From Kluyveromyces lactis (taxonomy: Eukaryota; Ascomycota; Saccharomycetes; Saccharomycetales; Saccharomycetaceae), in contig NC_006039.1 of the NCBI RefSeq assembly GCF_000002515.2, forward strand, positions 992,001 to 1,056,000: 64,000 nucleotides of DNA, in the 5' to 3' direction. Under the pieces are notes generated by a model. The model worked only from the letters and a program-made list of their open reading frames with translations. It had not been told where the DNA came from and searched no databases. The position numbers and the translations under genes are program-made. Positions within the stretch are counted from its first letter, which is position 1; every line of letters starts with the position of its first letter. Shown piece after piece: positions 9,554-19,475 of the stretch.

Positions 9554-9828
9554 CGTCCTGTCCCTCGATTACACACTGTAGCAGTACTCTACCTGTTTAT
9601 ATCAAACAACAAATCCTTAAATGATGCAGATCTATAGTTCTATCTTGGCTGACCCTACAAAATCCTTGCATATATATCTCAGAGAATTTTGAGACTTCGA
9701 AAGATTACAACTAAATTAATTTCTTGGGAAAGCTGCTTTGTTCCTGTTTGTTGTGGTTTCCCGGTTTGTTTGGTAAACAAAGCGAAAAAATAAAAAGGAA
9801 CACACTTCGGATTTTTCGTGAAGTCTGA

Positions 9829-9851
9829 GTCACGTGGTATAATCACGTGAC
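9829..9851. promoter_or_regulatory. Paired CACGTG (Cbf1/Pho4-type) sites
   Basis: GTCACGTG at 9829-9836 and ATCACGTGAC at 9842-9851 both match the Cbf1 consensus RTCACRTG. The tight pair favours real binding by Cbf1 or another bHLH factor. Which of the two genes responds cannot be told. Confidence 0.55.
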
Positions 9852-9900
9852 GTTATGTCTTATTGTTCCGGCAAAAGACTCAAATCTGGAACGTCTCATC

Positions 9901-9942
9901 ATGTATCCGTACGAAGGCAGCGATGATGATGATGATGATTAA
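9901..9942 (+). other. 13-codon upstream ORF before LAA2
   Basis: An ATG at 9901 opens MYPYEGSDDDDDD then stops with TAA, ending 79 bp before the LAA2 start. The Asp run comes from a (GAT)n repeat. If transcription starts upstream of it, it is a uORF; a stand-alone microprotein is less likely. Confidence 0.3.
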
Positions 9943-10021
9943 CATAAGGTTCAATGGATAATAAACGGTTTGTTCCGTTCAGTTGAGTCAGTGAGCTTCT
10001 AAAGATAGTGGTTATATACTA

Positions 10022-10807
10022 ATGGCTAGTGACAGTGATAGCGATAGTGATTTCGGTGATTTCGGTGAAGGTACAGTCACTATTGAAGAAACTGCACCTT
10101 CTACCAATAAAGATGAACATACTAAAGAAGGTACAGCAGATGCCAATGCAGAGAGTGAACCCCAACAAGCATTTACTGCCGTTGAAGTGTTATTCGATTG
10201 TATGAGGAAGATATTGGCAGCTAAGGAAAGAGGTATTGAAATACGAGATAAGAACGTTCTCTTCCAAGACCTTTTGAAGAATGAAAAGACTAGGAAAGTG
10301 TACGATGCCCTATTTCCGAACGGCAAGCCGCTTCCGCCTGTTCAATGGCGTAGAGAACCACTTCAGAAGCTTCTAAGACAGACTTTGAACATTGACGAGC
10401 CACAAGAAGAAGAAGTAGAGGAAAAAGAAGAGTATGTAATACAGGACTTATTATACTTGAAGCTAGAGGAAGACCAAGATCAGAAATCCTTAGAACAATT
10501 GGGATATAAGAAACTCAATGCAGAAGGTGTACCAGATGCAGATTTGTCGCAGCTTCTCTCTTATCAAGACTTTCAAACTATCCCTGGAAATGAATTGCCG
10601 GTGATTCATGATCAATTAATAGATGCCATTGAGACTGTATTGCTTGATTTGGAAAGTTTACAGAATGAAGAACAGGAACTATTAAAGGATAAGGCCACAT
10701 ATGAGGAATTGATTACAAATTTGGTAGGTCATACTCAAAGAATACGAAGAGAGGAAATTGCAGAATACCAGAGAAAGCACAAATCCAAATCTAAAAAGAA
10801 ATTTTAA
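10022..10807 (+). CDS. LAA2: Laa2-like AP-1 accessory protein
   Basis: 261 residues. The N-terminus is an alternating Ser-Asp acidic stretch leading into DFGDFG (residues 10-15), the kind of acidic-Phe-Gly motif that binds clathrin adaptor ear domains. The rest is charged and helical, with an acidic centre (EEEVEEKEEYVIQDLL) and a Lys-rich end (KHKSKSKKKF). S. cerevisiae Laa2 (YBL010C, about 280 residues) works with Laa1 to recruit the AP-1 clathrin adaptor to the trans-Golgi and endosomes, and its gene lies beside ALK2, as here. Identity rests on the motif, length and gene order. Confidence 0.75.
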   Translation: MASDSDSDSDFGDFGEGTVTIEETAPSTNKDEHTKEGTADANAESEPQQAFTAVEVLFDCMRKILAAKERGIEIRDKNVLFQDLLKNEKTRKVYDALFPNGKPLPPVQWRREPLQKLLRQTLNIDEPQEEEVEEKEEYVIQDLLYLKLEEDQDQKSLEQLGYKKLNAEGVPDADLSQLLSYQDFQTIPGNELPVIHDQLIDAIETVLLDLESLQNEEQELLKDKATYEELITNLVGHTQRIRREEIAEYQRKHKSKSKKKF

Positions 10808-10977
10808 CGATAACTATCTTCCTGATGTTATTTACTTCTTTGAGAAATGTTAGGAATTGTATATATCTATATCTGTAATATATATATGTTTAACTTTATC
10901 AACGAAGGCGTTATCCTTTAATTTAGTTGTATGATTTGTTATTTGTTTTCAGTTTACAGAAAGACCAAGTGAAATGC

Positions 10978-13254
10978 CTATACTCTTAGTTCTAATTCTG
11001 GTTTCTTCACTAATCTCTTTTTCACTCCACTTTGTAAGTTTCTGTCAAATTTGGCAGCTTCGCCATGATCTCTGCCTAAGGAATCTGGAGATTTCAGCTT
11101 GTAAATTCTGACCAACAAGATTTCAGAAGTGAATACTTCTTCAAAGTAGTCAAGAGGGCCAACTTCATTGTTAGTGATCTTTTGGTTACGGGTTCTATCA
11201 TGACCTACACCATTTGGATATATAGATGGGAAATCATGGTACGATAGCTTGTACATTAAGCTATCTTTCATTGTCTTTGTGGCGTCGGCATCAACACGGT
11301 ATTCACCTCTGCCTGTGAAGAAATTACGCTCTTTCACTTCATCTGGCCAAATGCCTTCAGAGATTCTGACCATCCATAAGAATTTATTAAGATCGTCACC
11401 ACTATACCCTAGAGCACCACCGAACACAACCAACACATAATCAACGTCATGAGCCTTCAAAATTTCGTAAGCTTTCTCTTCTGGAGACGACATTGCCTTA
11501 CCAACAATAGCAATGTGGGTGTTATTCCAAGTGTTATTATCAACTAGAGTGGTTCTATCAGCCATACCACCGATTTGATAACCATAATCCCACCAAGCTG
11601 CAACTTTGGCATCTTCAGCAGTATTCATACGTAGCCAGTAATATGCTTCTCTAAAGTCGTCAATTAAAGCAACCGATCCGTCTGGATTTTGAGATGGCAT
11701 GACCACAGATGGGGAAGAGTAGAAGTTGGATGTCACGTAAGTACAGTGATAAACAAAGAGGAATAAGTACATCAAAAAGGTGGATGATACAACGGCCTTA
11801 GCAGTAATGTCAAACCAACGCGCTTTAGAAGACGGTTCATAATCCACAACCAATTCAGCTTCATAGTCATCATCTTCTTGTTCTAAATCAGATGTTTCCT
11901 TTTTCTCCTTATCGAGTTTAACTGACTTCACGTCTTTGGGAGATTTGGTAGAAAGTGCGACAGAGAAATCCAAATAAATGTCAAATAGTTTAGAAATTGC
12001 AATCGCACCAGTGACACAGATAATCGGAGTCAATGTCAACATTAATCTGATCATCACACCAGCGAAGTATGAGCATAAAACAGAGTAAGCCAGTACGAAT
12101 ACATGTTCATCCTTTAGTTCTAGGAACAACAAGAAGACACCAGCTGGGAACAACCAAATCAAAAATTGGTTATCAAAGAAAAAGGAGGGCCATGCAGGAG
12201 GCTGGTGTTCAGACACAGATGCAATGATAGGTATATGAATTTTGGCATAATTAGTGTCCCATAGAGAGTAGAATCTACCTGTCCATGGTGCAATGTAACC
12301 CATGTAAGTTAAAAAGAACAGGCCTGAAATACCAATAGAAATAATCAATCCTAATGAAATGAACATAACAACCTTGAATCTTTCACCTGAAACTTGAGAT
12401 TTGATGTAGTCACCTAGTGCAACAATTTGGATTAAACCAAAAACACCCAATGCAGCCATGTGATCGTTAGATCTAATTGGCAAAAATCCCACGAAAGGAA
12501 TTTGCATTGAAGCTAAAGTACCAATTGCGTACCATGTAGTATAAGCAGAATATAGTTTCGATTGGTAGCGTCCCATCAAGATCAAAATGAAAACATGTAG
12601 TGGTATTAAGTTTGTAATAAATACGTAACCACCCCAGGCTGATACCATGTAGAAGTAGAACAAAGCTGCTAACATGGAGTACAATATAGAACCTGTCTTC
12701 TGAGCTTTGATCCAGAACATAAACGTTACCATTAGTAAGGTGATGGCAATGGCTTCATTGTCGTAAGAACCGGCCACAGATCTAGAAATGTACCCAGGGG
12801 CAATTGCCATAAAAGCTGCTGCTAATAACCCTGCACTAGAATCTTTCAATTCTTTAGTAAACTCGTACGTGGCCCAAGCGGTGAATCCTGAGAATGCAGG
12901 TGCGAACAACACACAAATGTTACGAATATCAATTGGCAAACCAATCTTACGAAGTATATGCCAAATTGCACCAGAAGTTGTCATCAAACCAGGATACAAA
13001 GTACCACCGGTAACTCTGCCGAGGGGATACCATGTCCTATCGTCAAACCAGTTCAAAAACTCATAAAATGAATGACTGACTAGATATTTGGTGGCTCTGA
13101 AATTAAACCATGGATCGAACTCGTGGATAATAGACTCAAATCTAATCACTGAGAACAAACGTGAAGAGATTGCCACACCAAAGATAGCAATAAAGATTAG
13201 GGCCTTGAGTACTGTTTGGAAACCCTCCAATGCTAGAAGCGTGGATTGTTTCAT
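10978..13254 (-). CDS. STT3: Oligosaccharyltransferase catalytic subunit Stt3
   Basis: 758 residues from the ATG giving MKQSTLLALEG; 17 further in-frame codons upstream are unlike any Stt3 and are rejected. Stt3 transfers the Glc3Man9GlcNAc2 glycan from dolichol to Asn-X-Ser/Thr in the ER lumen. The match to S. cerevisiae Stt3 is strong throughout: HEFDPWFNFRATKY in the first lumenal loop with the metal-binding Asp, SVSEHQPPAWPSFFF, and the WWDYG substrate-recognition motif at 554-558 followed by TLVDNNTWNNTHI. About 11-13 membrane segments precede the lumenal C-terminal domain. It is some 40 residues longer than the S. cerevisiae protein because of a charged acidic insert before the last membrane segment (EKKETSDLEQEDDDYEAE). 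Confidence 0.97.
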   Translation of the reverse strand: MKQSTLLALEGFQTVLKALIFIAIFGVAISSRLFSVIRFESIIHEFDPWFNFRATKYLVSHSFYEFLNWFDDRTWYPLGRVTGGTLYPGLMTTSGAIWHILRKIGLPIDIRNICVLFAPAFSGFTAWATYEFTKELKDSSAGLLAAAFMAIAPGYISRSVAGSYDNEAIAITLLMVTFMFWIKAQKTGSILYSMLAALFYFYMVSAWGGYVFITNLIPLHVFILILMGRYQSKLYSAYTTWYAIGTLASMQIPFVGFLPIRSNDHMAALGVFGLIQIVALGDYIKSQVSGERFKVVMFISLGLIISIGISGLFFLTYMGYIAPWTGRFYSLWDTNYAKIHIPIIASVSEHQPPAWPSFFFDNQFLIWLFPAGVFLLFLELKDEHVFVLAYSVLCSYFAGVMIRLMLTLTPIICVTGAIAISKLFDIYLDFSVALSTKSPKDVKSVKLDKEKKETSDLEQEDDDYEAELVVDYEPSSKARWFDITAKAVVSSTFLMYLFLFVYHCTYVTSNFYSSPSVVMPSQNPDGSVALIDDFREAYYWLRMNTAEDAKVAAWWDYGYQIGGMADRTTLVDNNTWNNTHIAIVGKAMSSPEEKAYEILKAHDVDYVLVVFGGALGYSGDDLNKFLWMVRISEGIWPDEVKERNFFTGRGEYRVDADATKTMKDSLMYKLSYHDFPSIYPNGVGHDRTRNQKITNNEVGPLDYFEEVFTSEILLVRIYKLKSPDSLGRDHGEAAKFDRNLQSGVKKRLVKKPELELRV

Positions 13255-13590
13255 ACTGTAAACAAAGTTCCCACTATTTATATATTTTGATTGGAATGTT
13301 CTCAATCAACTCTCCGTCTGCGTTTCAAAACACTCTTCTATTTCTTAGGTTCGTTGCAACTCTGTTCTTAAACCAATACGTTGTCATTTACCGAGCCATC
13401 TTTAATATTTCTCTGCAGTTTTATTTTGTTTTATTTTGGGCCAATATTGCAGGGACAGATCGCTTTAACGTGGCAGGAAATGAAAAACTATGGGGTGTCT
13501 AGGTGTAAAACAACCACTTCATGAGTATACATGTCAATATGTTTACTATCTATATATATATATATATATCTGAGTGTATGATTCAGTACA
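13255..13590. promoter_or_regulatory. Promoter of STT3
   Basis: 336 bp between GCG1 (3' end) and STT3 (start), both on the minus strand. It contains a (TA)n tract at 13551-13569. Frames seen here are random. Confidence 0.5.
13551..13569. repeat. (TA)n microsatellite
   Basis: About nine TA units just beyond the GCG1 stop codon. It could serve as an AT-rich 3'-end efficiency element. Confidence 0.75.
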
Positions 13591-14307
13591 TTAGCTCTGG
13601 ACAATACTTCTCAGCTGTTCTGTTTGTTTCAGCAAAGAATCTAAGTACGAATCCTCAATTTCCTCGAGACTTTGTCCTAATTCATCTGCCATCTCGGTCA
13701 ATGAATCATGTAAGAGCTTCAAGTACTCGTAATTGGGTCCGCTAGGCCCCAGGTTATGTGATATCACTTTTGCAGTGACATTAATATCCTCTGGGCCGAT
13801 GAAGGCCTCGTTATCCGAAGTTCCAATGTAAACCAGCGAATCTAAAATATGTTTGCCCGTTGTTTCATGGACGGGAAGTTTATGTAATAGTGCTTGTAAC
13901 TCCAGTGGCTCGCTTTTTGGGGGTTGCAAATGTATGAAAATTCTATGCGCAGTATATCCGTTCTTTTCACGCACGTCTAGATGTTCCGTCACGAATTGAG
14001 CATGTTCTGGTGGGATATAATAAGCTACTGCTAAAAGTTTTAAGTCATCCTGTTTGGCTACGACCTTAGAATTCCAGGTTCGCAGATCCTTTTCAAATTC
14101 AGCATTATTCGTGATACCATCAAATGGGATCAAAGTCGCAACTCTACCTGGTGAATCTGGTGTACCCCTATGGTCTATACTCGATTGCCAAAATCTTCTT
14201 TTGAACCCATATACAATTCCGTTGACTTTATATTTCCAGTGAGGTGGAGGTTTGTAAATTAAAGACCCATATCCAACCACCCAAATCCCTTCTGAGCCCT
14301 TAGTCAT
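13591..14307 (-). CDS. GCG1: Gamma-glutamylcyclotransferase, ChaC family (glutathione-specific)
   Basis: 238 residues from the ATG giving MTKGSEGIWVVGYG; five codons upstream are not conserved. Gcg1 (YER163C) cleaves glutathione to 5-oxoproline and Cys-Gly in the cytosol. Diagnostic features are the GYGSLIY substrate-binding loop (residues 12-18), RRFWQSSIDHRGTP, PGRVATL, and the HLDVREKNGY block that holds the family's catalytic Glu. Length matches the S. cerevisiae protein (232). The C-terminus carries an additional charged helix. The upstream gene MYG1 is on the same strand 266 bp away. Confidence 0.93.
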   Translation of the reverse strand: MTKGSEGIWVVGYGSLIYKPPPHWKYKVNGIVYGFKRRFWQSSIDHRGTPDSPGRVATLIPFDGITNNAEFEKDLRTWNSKVVAKQDDLKLLAVAYYIPPEHAQFVTEHLDVREKNGYTAHRIFIHLQPPKSEPLELQALLHKLPVHETTGKHILDSLVYIGTSDNEAFIGPEDINVTAKVISHNLGPSGPNYEYLKLLHDSLTEMADELGQSLEEIEDSYLDSLLKQTEQLRSIVQS

Positions 14308-14573
14308 ACCTTTTAAAATCACTTAGATACGTGGTCGTGCTGACGCTTTGTGAGGGTGCTATCTTATTCTCTTTATTGTAGCTAGGTGTCACTGAGGTCT
14401 GACTAAATTCTTTCCGAACCGAATATTTTTGTATGTCCCACATGACTGATGGATAAGGAAGGAAAAGATCTTGAGAAAGGTATAAAAGGTTGTTTACAAT
14501 AAATAGAGGCATTGATGACTTGAATGCATTATATACTATTACAAAATTAAGTAGGCGTGCTAGAATGAAGAAT

Positions 14574-15575
14574 TCACAATGACATCTTCGCCAAACCAAT
14601 AGCAGAATCGCGGGGTTTAGCACCACCAATGAATCCTGCAGCGTGAATAAAGACACAGCCTGATAAGCCACTCTTTTCACTTAGCTCTTCATCTCTTAAG
14701 CCACGTAGTGGCTCTGGTAGACCCTTACGGAAATCGAAGGAGGTTGAAGTTATTGGGACCGTAGAAACTCTGTAAGAACCAGATGTATCTGGGAAAATAA
14801 CGAACTCTATGGTATTTTCGATATTCATTTCACGTTCCACTTGGAATAAATGTTCTTTCCATGGGCAGAATTCAGCCAATTCAATAATCTTACCACTTGC
14901 ATCAATGTTAAATCTGTTCTTGACAGCATCGATGACTAGAGTCTTGGCTGGCAACCACGAGTTGATGTACCCACTGACAAGATCAAAGAACACAGTACCG
15001 ATGTAACCAGAAGCCTTTAAAAATTGGTTGTAGTAAGTCTCGTCAGAACTCTCTTTATTCCATTCTGGATTGAATCTGCTGATGATACTTGGCAAAGTGA
15101 TTGCCTTGGCACTGAATCTTGGCTCAACATCGGTATCGAATTGGTCGATACCGTTATCGTTGGCATCCAAACTTTCGATAAACTGGCTGTAGACTCTATC
15201 GTATAGCAATTCAACTTGATCTTCATTCAACCCAGGACCAAGTTCTTTAATTATCTCCTTACCGAAATGCTTATAAACCAAACCCGCACTGGATAGCTTG
15301 GTCTTATACTTGTCATTGAAAGTCTCCGAGAAGCCTCTTTGATGATGATCGAAAAACTTGACACCGTTATCGTATTTACCACCAACATCAACAACAATAT
15401 CGCTAGCTTCCCAGTCTTCTGGGTTTCTAGATCTGACTATCTTGCTGTCTTTCCATTGTGGTAACAGACGTAGCATGTACACGGCCAATGCTTCATCAGC
15501 ATGGAATGAACCAGAATGGGTACAAATTTGTTTCAAGGACATTTTTGCTTTCTTCAATGGTTGTGAGACACTCAT
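14574..15575 (-). CDS. MYG1: MYG1-family 3'-5' exonuclease / DHH-like metalloprotein
   Basis: 333 residues. Close to YER156C: ICTHSGSFHADEALAVYML at the N-terminus with metal-ligand His and Asp, DVGGKYDNG, KFFDHHQRGFSETF with the paired His, LDANDNGI, and the GCVFIHAAGFIGGAK block near the end. Mammalian MYG1 is an RNA exonuclease acting on pre-rRNA and mitochondrial transcripts; the yeast protein is less studied. In S. cerevisiae the next gene is COG3 (YER157W); here PET100 lies between them. The start at codon 1 or codon 12 is possible. A PAC-type site 111 bp upstream suggests ribosome-biogenesis-like control. Confidence 0.95.
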   Translation of the reverse strand: MSVSQPLKKAKMSLKQICTHSGSFHADEALAVYMLRLLPQWKDSKIVRSRNPEDWEASDIVVDVGGKYDNGVKFFDHHQRGFSETFNDKYKTKLSSAGLVYKHFGKEIIKELGPGLNEDQVELLYDRVYSQFIESLDANDNGIDQFDTDVEPRFSAKAITLPSIISRFNPEWNKESSDETYYNQFLKASGYIGTVFFDLVSGYINSWLPAKTLVIDAVKNRFNIDASGKIIELAEFCPWKEHLFQVEREMNIENTIEFVIFPDTSGSYRVSTVPITSTSFDFRKGLPEPLRGLRDEELSEKSGLSGCVFIHAAGFIGGAKPRDSAIGLAKMSL

Positions 15576-15685
15576 ATAAGCTCAATGTTACTTAAAGTAA
15601 TATCAATGATACTGTAAAATTATTATTTGAGGCAGAGAAATCTCCAAAGGATAATACTTCTTGTTCCATCCCAGTCCATCTCATT

Positions 15686-15697
15686 TCATCTCATCGC
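15686..15697 (-). promoter_or_regulatory. PAC site upstream of MYG1
   Basis: On the minus strand this reads GCGATGAGATGA, a perfect PAC core, 111 bp before the MYG1 start. A second GATGAG-like unit follows directly. Confidence 0.55.
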
Positions 15698-15935
15698 ATC
15701 TTTTTGGATTTCATTCTCAGTATTCTTCCAAATACTGACAAAAGAAATATGAAAAGAGATGGGCCATGCGACACTGTAGAGCCAGAGAGTTTGCATACTG
15801 GATCCTGATTCCGGATTGCATTGAATAATTCGCACACTGCGACGGCTACCAGACGGGCATTCACACTATTCATGCCGGTGGATTGCTATATATAGCACAT
15901 AAATATCGAATCGTTTTTATTATCACGTGTATGAT

Positions 15936-15943
15936 CCGGGTAA
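15936..15943 (+). promoter_or_regulatory. Reb1 site CCGGGTAA
   Basis: Exact match to the Reb1 consensus, near the centre of the MYG1-PET100 divergent promoter, where a nucleosome-clearing factor is expected. Confidence 0.55.
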
Positions 15944-16095
15944 TAGAATTTCGATATTCTGTTCTGCTTTGGACAATTAATGCTGGTATGATTTGGAACA
16001 ATTGTAAGTATGAATGCCAGACAATAAGATGAGAAGATGGACGGGAAGCAAGACAAGGATAACGAACAGCGATAGTCCCAGTTGGTACAATCAAA

Positions 16096-16494
16096 ATGAG
16101 ATGGAGACTACCATTCAAGTATACCCGCGCACAACTTGAAGTGTTCAGATTCGGGTTCTGTCTTTTGGCACCTGTTGCTGTGATGTACTATATCGGTACA
16201 GATACCGATAAAAAGCTAAACGTTCCAGGGTTTTGGCCAGATCCAGAGACTTTAAATAAGATCCCTAAGGAACCATACGAGATCAAAGCAGAGTTGGCAA
16301 GGATGAAGAAGGAGAGACTCGAAAAGAGACTGAGATTAGAGAAGAAGATTGCTGAAGAATTCGGAATTGATATCGAAGCAGAGAAGGAAAAAATTAGACA
16401 AGAAGAGCTGGCTCTTAAAGCAGCACAAGAACCAGTAAAAGAAGAGGAACAAGAACAAGGATTGGCCTTGGATAAACCTGCTTCTTCAGAATAA
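16096..16494 (+). CDS. PET100: Cytochrome c oxidase assembly chaperone Pet100
   Basis: 132 residues. Pet100 (YDR079W) is an inner mitochondrial membrane protein needed to assemble cytochrome oxidase. The N-terminal block matches the family: RAQLEVFRFGFCLLAPV, one membrane segment, then YYIGTDTDKKLNVPGFWPDP. A long charged helix follows (residues 60-115), ending in a Glu/Gln-rich tail that makes it about 20 residues longer than the S. cerevisiae protein. In S. cerevisiae it neighbours TFB5, VPS41 and PDC2; here COG3 sits in between. Confidence 0.93.
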   Translation: MRWRLPFKYTRAQLEVFRFGFCLLAPVAVMYYIGTDTDKKLNVPGFWPDPETLNKIPKEPYEIKAELARMKKERLEKRLRLEKKIAEEFGIDIEAEKEKIRQEELALKAAQEPVKEEEQEQGLALDKPASSE

Positions 16495-16737
16495 ATGGCT
16501 CCCAGTCCACGCATGTATATAGCTTATAGTATTGCCATATTATATCACGTTTATTATTTATAAAGTACCTTTGATACCTTGATCTTTTTTTTGCGGTCAC
16601 ATGAGCATAACCGCTTCTCTAGAGAAAAAGACCATCTGAAAAGTGTTAGAAATTCGCATACAAAGCTTAATCCTCGAAGTGTACTTAAGGTTAACAACTC
16701 TTAAAGGAATGCACCCAGCTCTTAAGCGAAACAAACG

Positions 16738-18867
16738 ATGACCAGATCACGTAGAAGCTCAATTGTTCAAGATATAGCTTCGAAAAATCTCGGCTCTCAT
16801 GAATTACCTGTTTACACGGACGATTTGTTGCAAATATTGAAAAACATAGAGCCTCATTGGAATCCAGAGCCTTTGCAAACTGCTAATCATGGAATTGACG
16901 ATAAGTATAAAGAGTATTTCGATTACTTGGAACAATTGGACTCAAAAAATGGTTATTATACAAAGTTACGGGAGAAAAGCTCCAATATCGCGGGAAAACT
17001 GAGTTTAATTTTGGAAAAGTTTGAAGTTATTTCTGCTGACACCGAAGCATTCCAACTATCCACTGATCCTCTTGCAAAGAAACTACTGGACTCAGAAGAC
17101 ACCTATACTCAAATACAGAACGAATTACAGTATTTCCAAAATCTTGATCCGATATCGAGAAAACTCAATCATTATTCGTCGCCAAACATTGTGTTAAGGG
17201 ATTCCTTCAAACAAAATTTCGTGAAGATAGACGAATCTTTGAAATTTTTGGAAGAACACTCGGATTATCTGGAAGCTGATTCATACCGTATCAGATTTAA
17301 GCAGTGTTTAATCCGTGCCTGCTCTTTAGTCTCCGATTACTTGAATAATCAAATCAAAGCGATAAATACCGATATTACATTAAGGCTGAATGCAGGAGGT
17401 ACACAATTGGCTGCAAACTCACAAGACGCGTTATTGTATAATAAATTCGCAACAGTGGCACCTACATACATACAGCTAATCGGGACAATAAGCGAACATG
17501 CGCGATATGATGAGATAGAATCAGTACTTAAGGATTGTGTCTCAACGTACTTCAATTCTCGTGCAAGGCTTTTAAAGAATTCCATCTGGCTTCAATTAAA
17601 CCAAACCATAGTTCGCTCCAATCAAACTGTGAAATTTATCCAAGACAATTTATTGTACTTTGAAAACCTGGCACATAGAGAATTCAATCTATTTTCTCAA
17701 TTCTACCCTATTAACGAAGACATCGAAACTAGTTTCAACGAATGGTGCATGGAGCTATTTGAACCTCTCTATGATTGTGTTAGAACTAGGATACTTAGAG
17801 AAACATCAATTTCCACTATTTGTGATTCGATTACTCTTTTGAATAAATACTACCAAATGGAAGAGACTTCACCAGAATATAAGCTTCAATTCCAACATAT
17901 CAAAATTGATATGCTATTCAAACCTATTCTCAAGGAATGTCAATCAAGGCTAATCTTTAGATCTCAAATATATGTGGAAGAGAACATCAACAGTTATAAA
18001 CCTAAAGTAGATTCGTTTATCATACGCCATAGAAAAACACCAAAAGAGGCTAAGAACAAAGCTAACGATTTAGATGAGATATCAACTTCATTCTTCCAAT
18101 TAGATGAGTTCAATTCTGCATATCCTCCGCTAGTGTATGGAATTGCCTTACTATCTAAGATATACCAAATGGTTAACTCTACTGTGTTTGATGATATTGC
18201 ACACACGATTGTTCATGACTGTATCATGTCCTTGAAGAAAGCCTTCCAGCTGGTTTCTACAAACGCAACTATTAACTTGTTAGATACACAATTGTCGTTA
18301 CTGAAGAACTTGCTCCTATTGCGTGACCAAATTCAAAATTTTGATATTCAATACATTTCCAAAGAAACTTACCTAGACTTTTCGGGTCTGCTAAAAGGTA
18401 TCAATGATATCAGAAGGCGCACGATATCAGTGTTCCAGATGGGTTTTGATACTGTGCCCAAAATAATAAACAACATGGTGGACGCCAGATCTGAGTTAAT
18501 TGCAGAACTGCGGAATACAATCAACGGTATCACAAAGACTGCTGCAGATCAGATTACCAAAGATTACTTGTCAATATCAGAAACTGGGGACAAGTTATTG
18601 GAACAAAACATGGAGGTCAGGAAATCAATAGAAATTAACTTGGTATCCATATTTGATCAAATCAGCAACTTCATCACCAACGATGAAGTCAAATCACATT
18701 TAGTTGATGCCATACAACAAGAAGTTGTCTCAAGGTATGCAAGCTACTATGAAACTTTAGCAGACTCTGCGAAAATAGACTCTCAAAAACTCTCAGAAAT
18801 AATGTACATTGATGTTTTCCAAAATTTCATCAATAATGAGACAGCTAAACTCCTAGCTAAACCATAA
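16738..18867 (+). CDS. COG3: Conserved oligomeric Golgi complex subunit 3 (Sec34)
   Basis: 709 residues, against 801 in S. cerevisiae (YER157W). Cog3 is an essential lobe A subunit of the COG tether for retrograde vesicles within the Golgi. The N-terminal third is the Sec34 domain, a coiled-coil region (YFDYLEQLDSKNGYYTKLRE, QNLDPISRKLNHYSSP); the rest is helical-bundle sequence typical of CATCHR tethers. It runs convergently toward TFB5 with only 35 bp between the stop codons. Confidence 0.9.
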   Translation: MTRSRRSSIVQDIASKNLGSHELPVYTDDLLQILKNIEPHWNPEPLQTANHGIDDKYKEYFDYLEQLDSKNGYYTKLREKSSNIAGKLSLILEKFEVISADTEAFQLSTDPLAKKLLDSEDTYTQIQNELQYFQNLDPISRKLNHYSSPNIVLRDSFKQNFVKIDESLKFLEEHSDYLEADSYRIRFKQCLIRACSLVSDYLNNQIKAINTDITLRLNAGGTQLAANSQDALLYNKFATVAPTYIQLIGTISEHARYDEIESVLKDCVSTYFNSRARLLKNSIWLQLNQTIVRSNQTVKFIQDNLLYFENLAHREFNLFSQFYPINEDIETSFNEWCMELFEPLYDCVRTRILRETSISTICDSITLLNKYYQMEETSPEYKLQFQHIKIDMLFKPILKECQSRLIFRSQIYVEENINSYKPKVDSFIIRHRKTPKEAKNKANDLDEISTSFFQLDEFNSAYPPLVYGIALLSKIYQMVNSTVFDDIAHTIVHDCIMSLKKAFQLVSTNATINLLDTQLSLLKNLLLLRDQIQNFDIQYISKETYLDFSGLLKGINDIRRRTISVFQMGFDTVPKIINNMVDARSELIAELRNTINGITKTAADQITKDYLSISETGDKLLEQNMEVRKSIEINLVSIFDQISNFITNDEVKSHLVDAIQQEVVSRYASYYETLADSAKIDSQKLSEIMYIDVFQNFINNETAKLLAKP

Positions 18868-18902
18868 ATAACACCATGTAATTCACATCAATTTGTATCA
18901 GT

Positions 18903-19121
18903 TTAAGCATTTTCTTCCTCATCCAAAGGATTATAAATGTTCTCGGATAGCAACCTATTCAATTCATACTTGATGAATTCGACCTTGCTTGGGTCCACCA
19001 ATAAATGAGTATCATCAAGTTCTTCATAAATGATATCGTTTCTATCAGCATCCATCCTTAAAATCAAAGCACGTATAGAGGGATCACACTGCACCAGTGT
19101 GCCTTTCCTAGCCCTGGTCAT
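18903..19121 (-). CDS. TFB5: TFIIH subunit Tfb5
   Basis: 72 residues from the ATG giving MTRARKGTLVQCDPS, exactly the S. cerevisiae length (YDR079C-A); 14 in-frame codons upstream are not conserved. Tfb5 binds and stabilises Tfb2 in TFIIH, supporting nucleotide excision repair and transcription (human TTDA/GTF2H5). Conserved blocks are LVQCDPSIRALILRMD, ELDDTHLLVDPSKVEF and the tail NIYNPLDEEEN. It is convergent with COG3 and divergent from VPS41, as YDR079C-A is in S. cerevisiae. Confidence 0.95.
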   Translation of the reverse strand: MTRARKGTLVQCDPSIRALILRMDADRNDIIYEELDDTHLLVDPSKVEFIKYELNRLLSENIYNPLDEEENA

Positions 19122-19297
19122 CGTATGTTCTTGTTCTGTTTTCCTGTGTTCTGTGTTGACCATGTGAAGTGTTTAAATTTCAAGATACTTTGGAACTTTC
19201 AAATAAAAGTTCTTAATGTTTAAAGGGACGCTCTGTTGGATCTGTCAAAAAAATTGTGGCAAACGGATAATGAGATCCTCAACTCATTAGCAATAGC

Positions 19298-19438
19298 ATG
19301 TCTGATAATGATAGTAATGTGCAACCGGTCGTTGATTGTACAGATATAACTTCAGAAAATTCGTCTGCTCTGTCTCCTGCGCGTAACACTTGTGATTCTG
19401 AAGAGGAGACATCATCGGGAAGCGAAGACAACTATGAC

Positions 19439-19475
<37 letters not shown>

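Larger units (their letters stand above)
9554..10021. promoter_or_regulatory. Divergent promoter of haspin gene and LAA2
   Basis: 468 bp between two divergent starts. It contains two E-box sites (9829 and 9842) 13 bp apart, a TATA-like tatatatct near 9674 and a short upstream frame before LAA2 at 9901-9942. Confidence 0.6.
15576..16095. promoter_or_regulatory. Divergent promoter of MYG1 and PET100
   Basis: 520 bp between divergent starts. It holds a PAC-type cluster near MYG1, an exact CCGGGTAA Reb1 site in the middle, and a CACGTG at 15924. No gene seen. Confidence 0.6.

Noticed and set aside
13255-13305. 17-residue N-terminal extension of STT3
   Set aside because: Not hydrophobic and unlike known Stt3 starts; the internal ATG matches the family's start position.
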